Origin: Methanoregula sp.
GTDB taxonomy: Archaea > Halobacteriota > Methanomicrobia > Methanomicrobiales > Methanospirillaceae
Assembly: GCA_026394635.1 (NCBI GenBank)
Contig: JAPKXV010000316.1
Location: 12,249-27,865 of the forward strand
Reading direction: 5' to 3'
Length of the DNA stretch: 15,617 nt
Shown in pieces: positions 14,329 to 15,617 of the stretch. The stretch's first letter is position 1. Each line of letters opens with the position of its first letter. The notes beneath the pieces are model-generated. The model was not told the DNA's origin, searched no databases, and worked only from the letters and a program-made list of their open reading frames with translations. The position numbers and the translations under genes are program-made.

Positions 14329-14595
14329 TTAATGTTCGGCTGCAACCCGTGTCGATGCAGTGTCAGAAGAATAGGACATCACAGGCATGCGGCGCCCGTG
14401 GATGTGGGAAACAATTTCATCGCCCAGGACAAGGAGGGCTTCCTTGTGGGCTTTCTTATCTTTATGAATGTGGACAGGAGAGATTGCAAGGGAACTATAA
14501 CGGTTTGTGGGAATTTCTTCACTGGTGATGCCTTCATAGTACTTTTTGATGTGAATCATCAGCATATGTAAATGGAGTAACTCTTCTTTTTGCAC
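14329..14595 (-). CDS. UPF0058 family protein
   Basis: Conserved archaeal protein of unknown function, 88 residues, mostly helical. It begins MQKEELLHLHMLMIHIKKYYE, the hallmark of UPF0058, and is rich in His (8, 10, 15, plus VHIHKDKKAH and SHIHGRR), which might bind metal, though that is speculation. The start is GTG 14595, decided by a perfect AGGTGAT three bases upstream. It is the first gene of the operon leading to elp3 (gap 7 bases), priS and the ribosomal genes, and has a TATA box about 45 bases upstream. A regulatory role for the operon is possible but not shown. Confidence 0.85.
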   Translation of the reverse strand: MQKEELLHLHMLMIHIKKYYEGITSEEIPTNRYSSLAISPVHIHKDKKAHKEALLVLGDEIVSHIHGRRMPVMSYSSDTASTRVAAEH

Positions 14596-14598
14596 ATT

Positions 14599-14605
14599 AT
14601 CACCT
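14599..14605 (-). promoter_or_regulatory. Ribosome binding site fixing the UPF0058 GTG start
   Basis: AGGTGAT on the - strand matches the 3' end of archaeal 16S rRNA (ATCACCT) and ends three bases before the GTG at 14595. It supports this start over the internal ATG codons. Confidence 0.75.
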
Positions 14606-14606
14606 T

Positions 14607-14643
14607 CCGCAAAAAATTACATGTCTTTTGCGGTTGATATATC
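14607..14643. promoter_or_regulatory. Divergent promoter with 8-bp dyad and palindromic TATA box
   Basis: Between UPF0058 (-) and the ADP-ribosylglycohydrolase gene (+), CCGCAAAA (14607-14614) and TTTTGCGG (14626-14633) form a perfect dyad with arm centres 19 bases apart, about two helical turns. Next to it GATATATC (14636-14643) is a self-complementary TATA box that could work in both directions. The dyad covers the expected - strand start site, so a bound dimer would block the UPF0058-elp3 operon. A second TATA-like TTTATATC lies at 14656-14663 for the + strand. Confidence 0.45.
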
Positions 14644-14646
14644 TTT

Positions 14647-15534
14647 TTGGTGACCTTTATATCAGATCACGTTCGCGGTAGTGCCGCGATAATCGGGCTC
14701 GCAATTGGGGATGCTCTGGGCGCGCCCCTTGAAGGGTTCCCGGCATCCCTGAAGAGGGTGACGGACATGCTTCCGGGTGGCAGGCATCCAAGGACGAAGG
14801 GGGAAGTCACCGACGATACCCTGCAGGCGCTGGCAGTTGCTGCATCGCTTACCGCATGCCGCAGGTTCGATCCTGATGACCTGATGGCGCGGCTTGTTGC
14901 CGCGTACCTTGACAACCCGCAGTGGTTTGGCCCCACTTCATCCGCTGTTTTCGACCTCGTCAGGAGCGGTGTCCCGGTGCACACGGCTGCCGCTGTTGCG
15001 CACGAGCGGCTGGGTGCGGGCCGGAGCAATGGGAGTGTCATGCGGGGTTTTCCTCTGGGAGTGTTCTATGCCCCGGGTTCGGTCGGGACCATGAGCATCG
15101 CCTGTTCGCGCCTGACCCACTATGACATGGTCGCCGCCCACTGTTCGGTGTGGCTGAACCTGATGACGAGCGCGATGTGCCGGGGGAGCACGCGGGAGAC
15201 AGCATTCCGGCAGGCTTACGCAGCCTGTCAGAACGATGACGTGTTCCTTATGCTGGGGCATTATAAAGACTATCCCCCGGACCCATCCCTCGACGCCCTC
15301 CTCTGCGCCCATGCCGCGCTCTCCTGTTTCATGGACGCCGGTTCCTTTGAGGACGCCGTGATCTCGGCCGTCAACCTCGGTGGGGATGCGGACACGGTCG
15401 GCGCATGCTGCGGGGCGCTTGCCGGCGCGTGCTGGGGGATGGATGCAATACCCGAACGGTGGATGAAGGATCTGGTGGATTATGCCCGGATCAGCTCGGT
15501 TGCGTGGGAACTGGCACGGGTGGGGGAAGAGTGA
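14647..15534 (+). CDS. ADP-ribosylglycohydrolase family protein (DraG/ARH-like)
   Basis: Probably removes ADP-ribose from proteins, nucleic acids or small molecules using two Mg or Mn ions. From TTG 14647 it has 295 residues. All metal-site motifs are visible: IGDALGAPLEG (20-30), VTDDT (54-58; Thr55, Asp56, Asp57), the substrate-loop segment GRSNGSVMRGFPLG (125-138), and LGGDADTVGACCGALAG (244-260; Asp247, Asp249, Thr250). The enzyme looks intact and full length. The start is uncertain: TTG 14647 and GTG 14650 lie within a TTTTTGGTGACC stretch and have no upstream Shine-Dalgarno sequence. It stands alone, divergent from the UPF0058-elp3 operon. No ADP-ribosyltransferase partner is present in the window, so a DraT/DraG-like nitrogen-control role is only one possibility. 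Confidence 0.88.
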   Translation: MVTFISDHVRGSAAIIGLAIGDALGAPLEGFPASLKRVTDMLPGGRHPRTKGEVTDDTLQALAVAASLTACRRFDPDDLMARLVAAYLDNPQWFGPTSSAVFDLVRSGVPVHTAAAVAHERLGAGRSNGSVMRGFPLGVFYAPGSVGTMSIACSRLTHYDMVAAHCSVWLNLMTSAMCRGSTRETAFRQAYAACQNDDVFLMLGHYKDYPPDPSLDALLCAHAALSCFMDAGSFEDAVISAVNLGGDADTVGACCGALAGACWGMDAIPERWMKDLVDYARISSVAWELARVGEE

Positions 15535-15556
15535 ATTTGAAGAAATTTTGAATATG

Positions 15557-15570
15557 TTTTTTGGAAAAAA
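15557..15570. terminator. T6-GG-A6 terminator after the ADP-ribosylglycohydrolase gene
   Basis: T6 (15557-15562), GG, A6 (15565-15570) lies 22 bases after the stop at 15534. It gives U-tracts on both strands. The remaining 47 bases to the window end are AT-rich and show no gene. Confidence 0.45.
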
Positions 15571-15617
15571 TCTCGTTCTCCACTACAACAGCCGAGTAAT
15601 GATTAATCTATAGAATT

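Noticed and set aside
13506..14528. Open frame of 340 codons on the + strand, antisense to elp3
   Set aside because: Lies opposite a well-supported Elp3 gene; its translation shows no recognisable domain and is rich in Arg, Gly, Pro and Cys, as expected for the reverse of GC-rich coding DNA.

Overview
The window reads as chromosomal DNA of a euryarchaeal methanogen, most likely of the order Methanomicrobiales (Methanoregula-like). The evidence is a set of archaeal information-processing genes (PriS, Gins51, eL42, eS27, aIF2-alpha, Nop10, archaeal Elp3), a geranylgeranyl reductase with its own ferredoxin for archaeal lipids, and an archaeal phosphoribulokinase of the type known from Methanospirillum. 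Shine-Dalgarno sequences are of the GGAGG/GGTGAT type, starts are mixed ATG/GTG/TTG, intergenic DNA is AT-rich and coding DNA is GC-rich. The assignment rests on protein recognition only; no search was run.

Layout. On the + strand at the left lie a short NfeD membrane protein and an SPFH/stomatin protein (41-1595), then phosphoribulokinase (1678-2634). Convergent to these on the - strand is a PDZ-containing M50 site-2-type protease (2824-4194). A 488-base gene-free stretch (4195-4682) follows. It holds a nested set of inverted repeats that could be a structured RNA, plus overlapping palindromes. RNase HII (-) and a TrkA-type RCK protein (+) then diverge from a shared 55-base spacer.

From 6031 to 14595 every gene is on the - strand. 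Read in transcription order from the right they are: UPF0058, Elp3, PriS, Gins51, eL42, eS27, aIF2-alpha, Nop10 and a PAC2-family protein, in one tightly packed run with ATGA/GTGA overlaps and short gaps. After a T-rich terminator come an Endonuclease Q-like PHP protein, a 2[4Fe-4S] ferredoxin and geranylgeranyl reductase. At the right end an ADP-ribosylglycohydrolase-family gene (+) diverges from the UPF0058-elp3 operon across a short spacer with an 8-bp dyad and a palindromic TATA box.

How the genes work together. The long - strand operon joins DNA replication priming (PriS, Gins51) to translation (eL42, eS27, aIF2-alpha), tRNA wobble modification (Elp3) and rRNA pseudouridylation (Nop10), a linkage already known in Archaea. 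Ferredoxin supplies electrons to geranylgeranyl reductase for saturating isoprenoid lipids. NfeD and stomatin form a membrane pair. Phosphoribulokinase would feed a RuBisCO-linked reductive hexulose-phosphate route if RuBisCO is encoded elsewhere.

Most of the window is conserved core genome. I see no rRNA, tRNA, CRISPR array, insertion sequence or defence island. The least explained parts are the structured spacer at 4195-4682, the divergent dyad at 14607-14643, the 17-base-spaced repeats at the elp3/priS junction, and Cys-to-Asp changes in two zinc sites.
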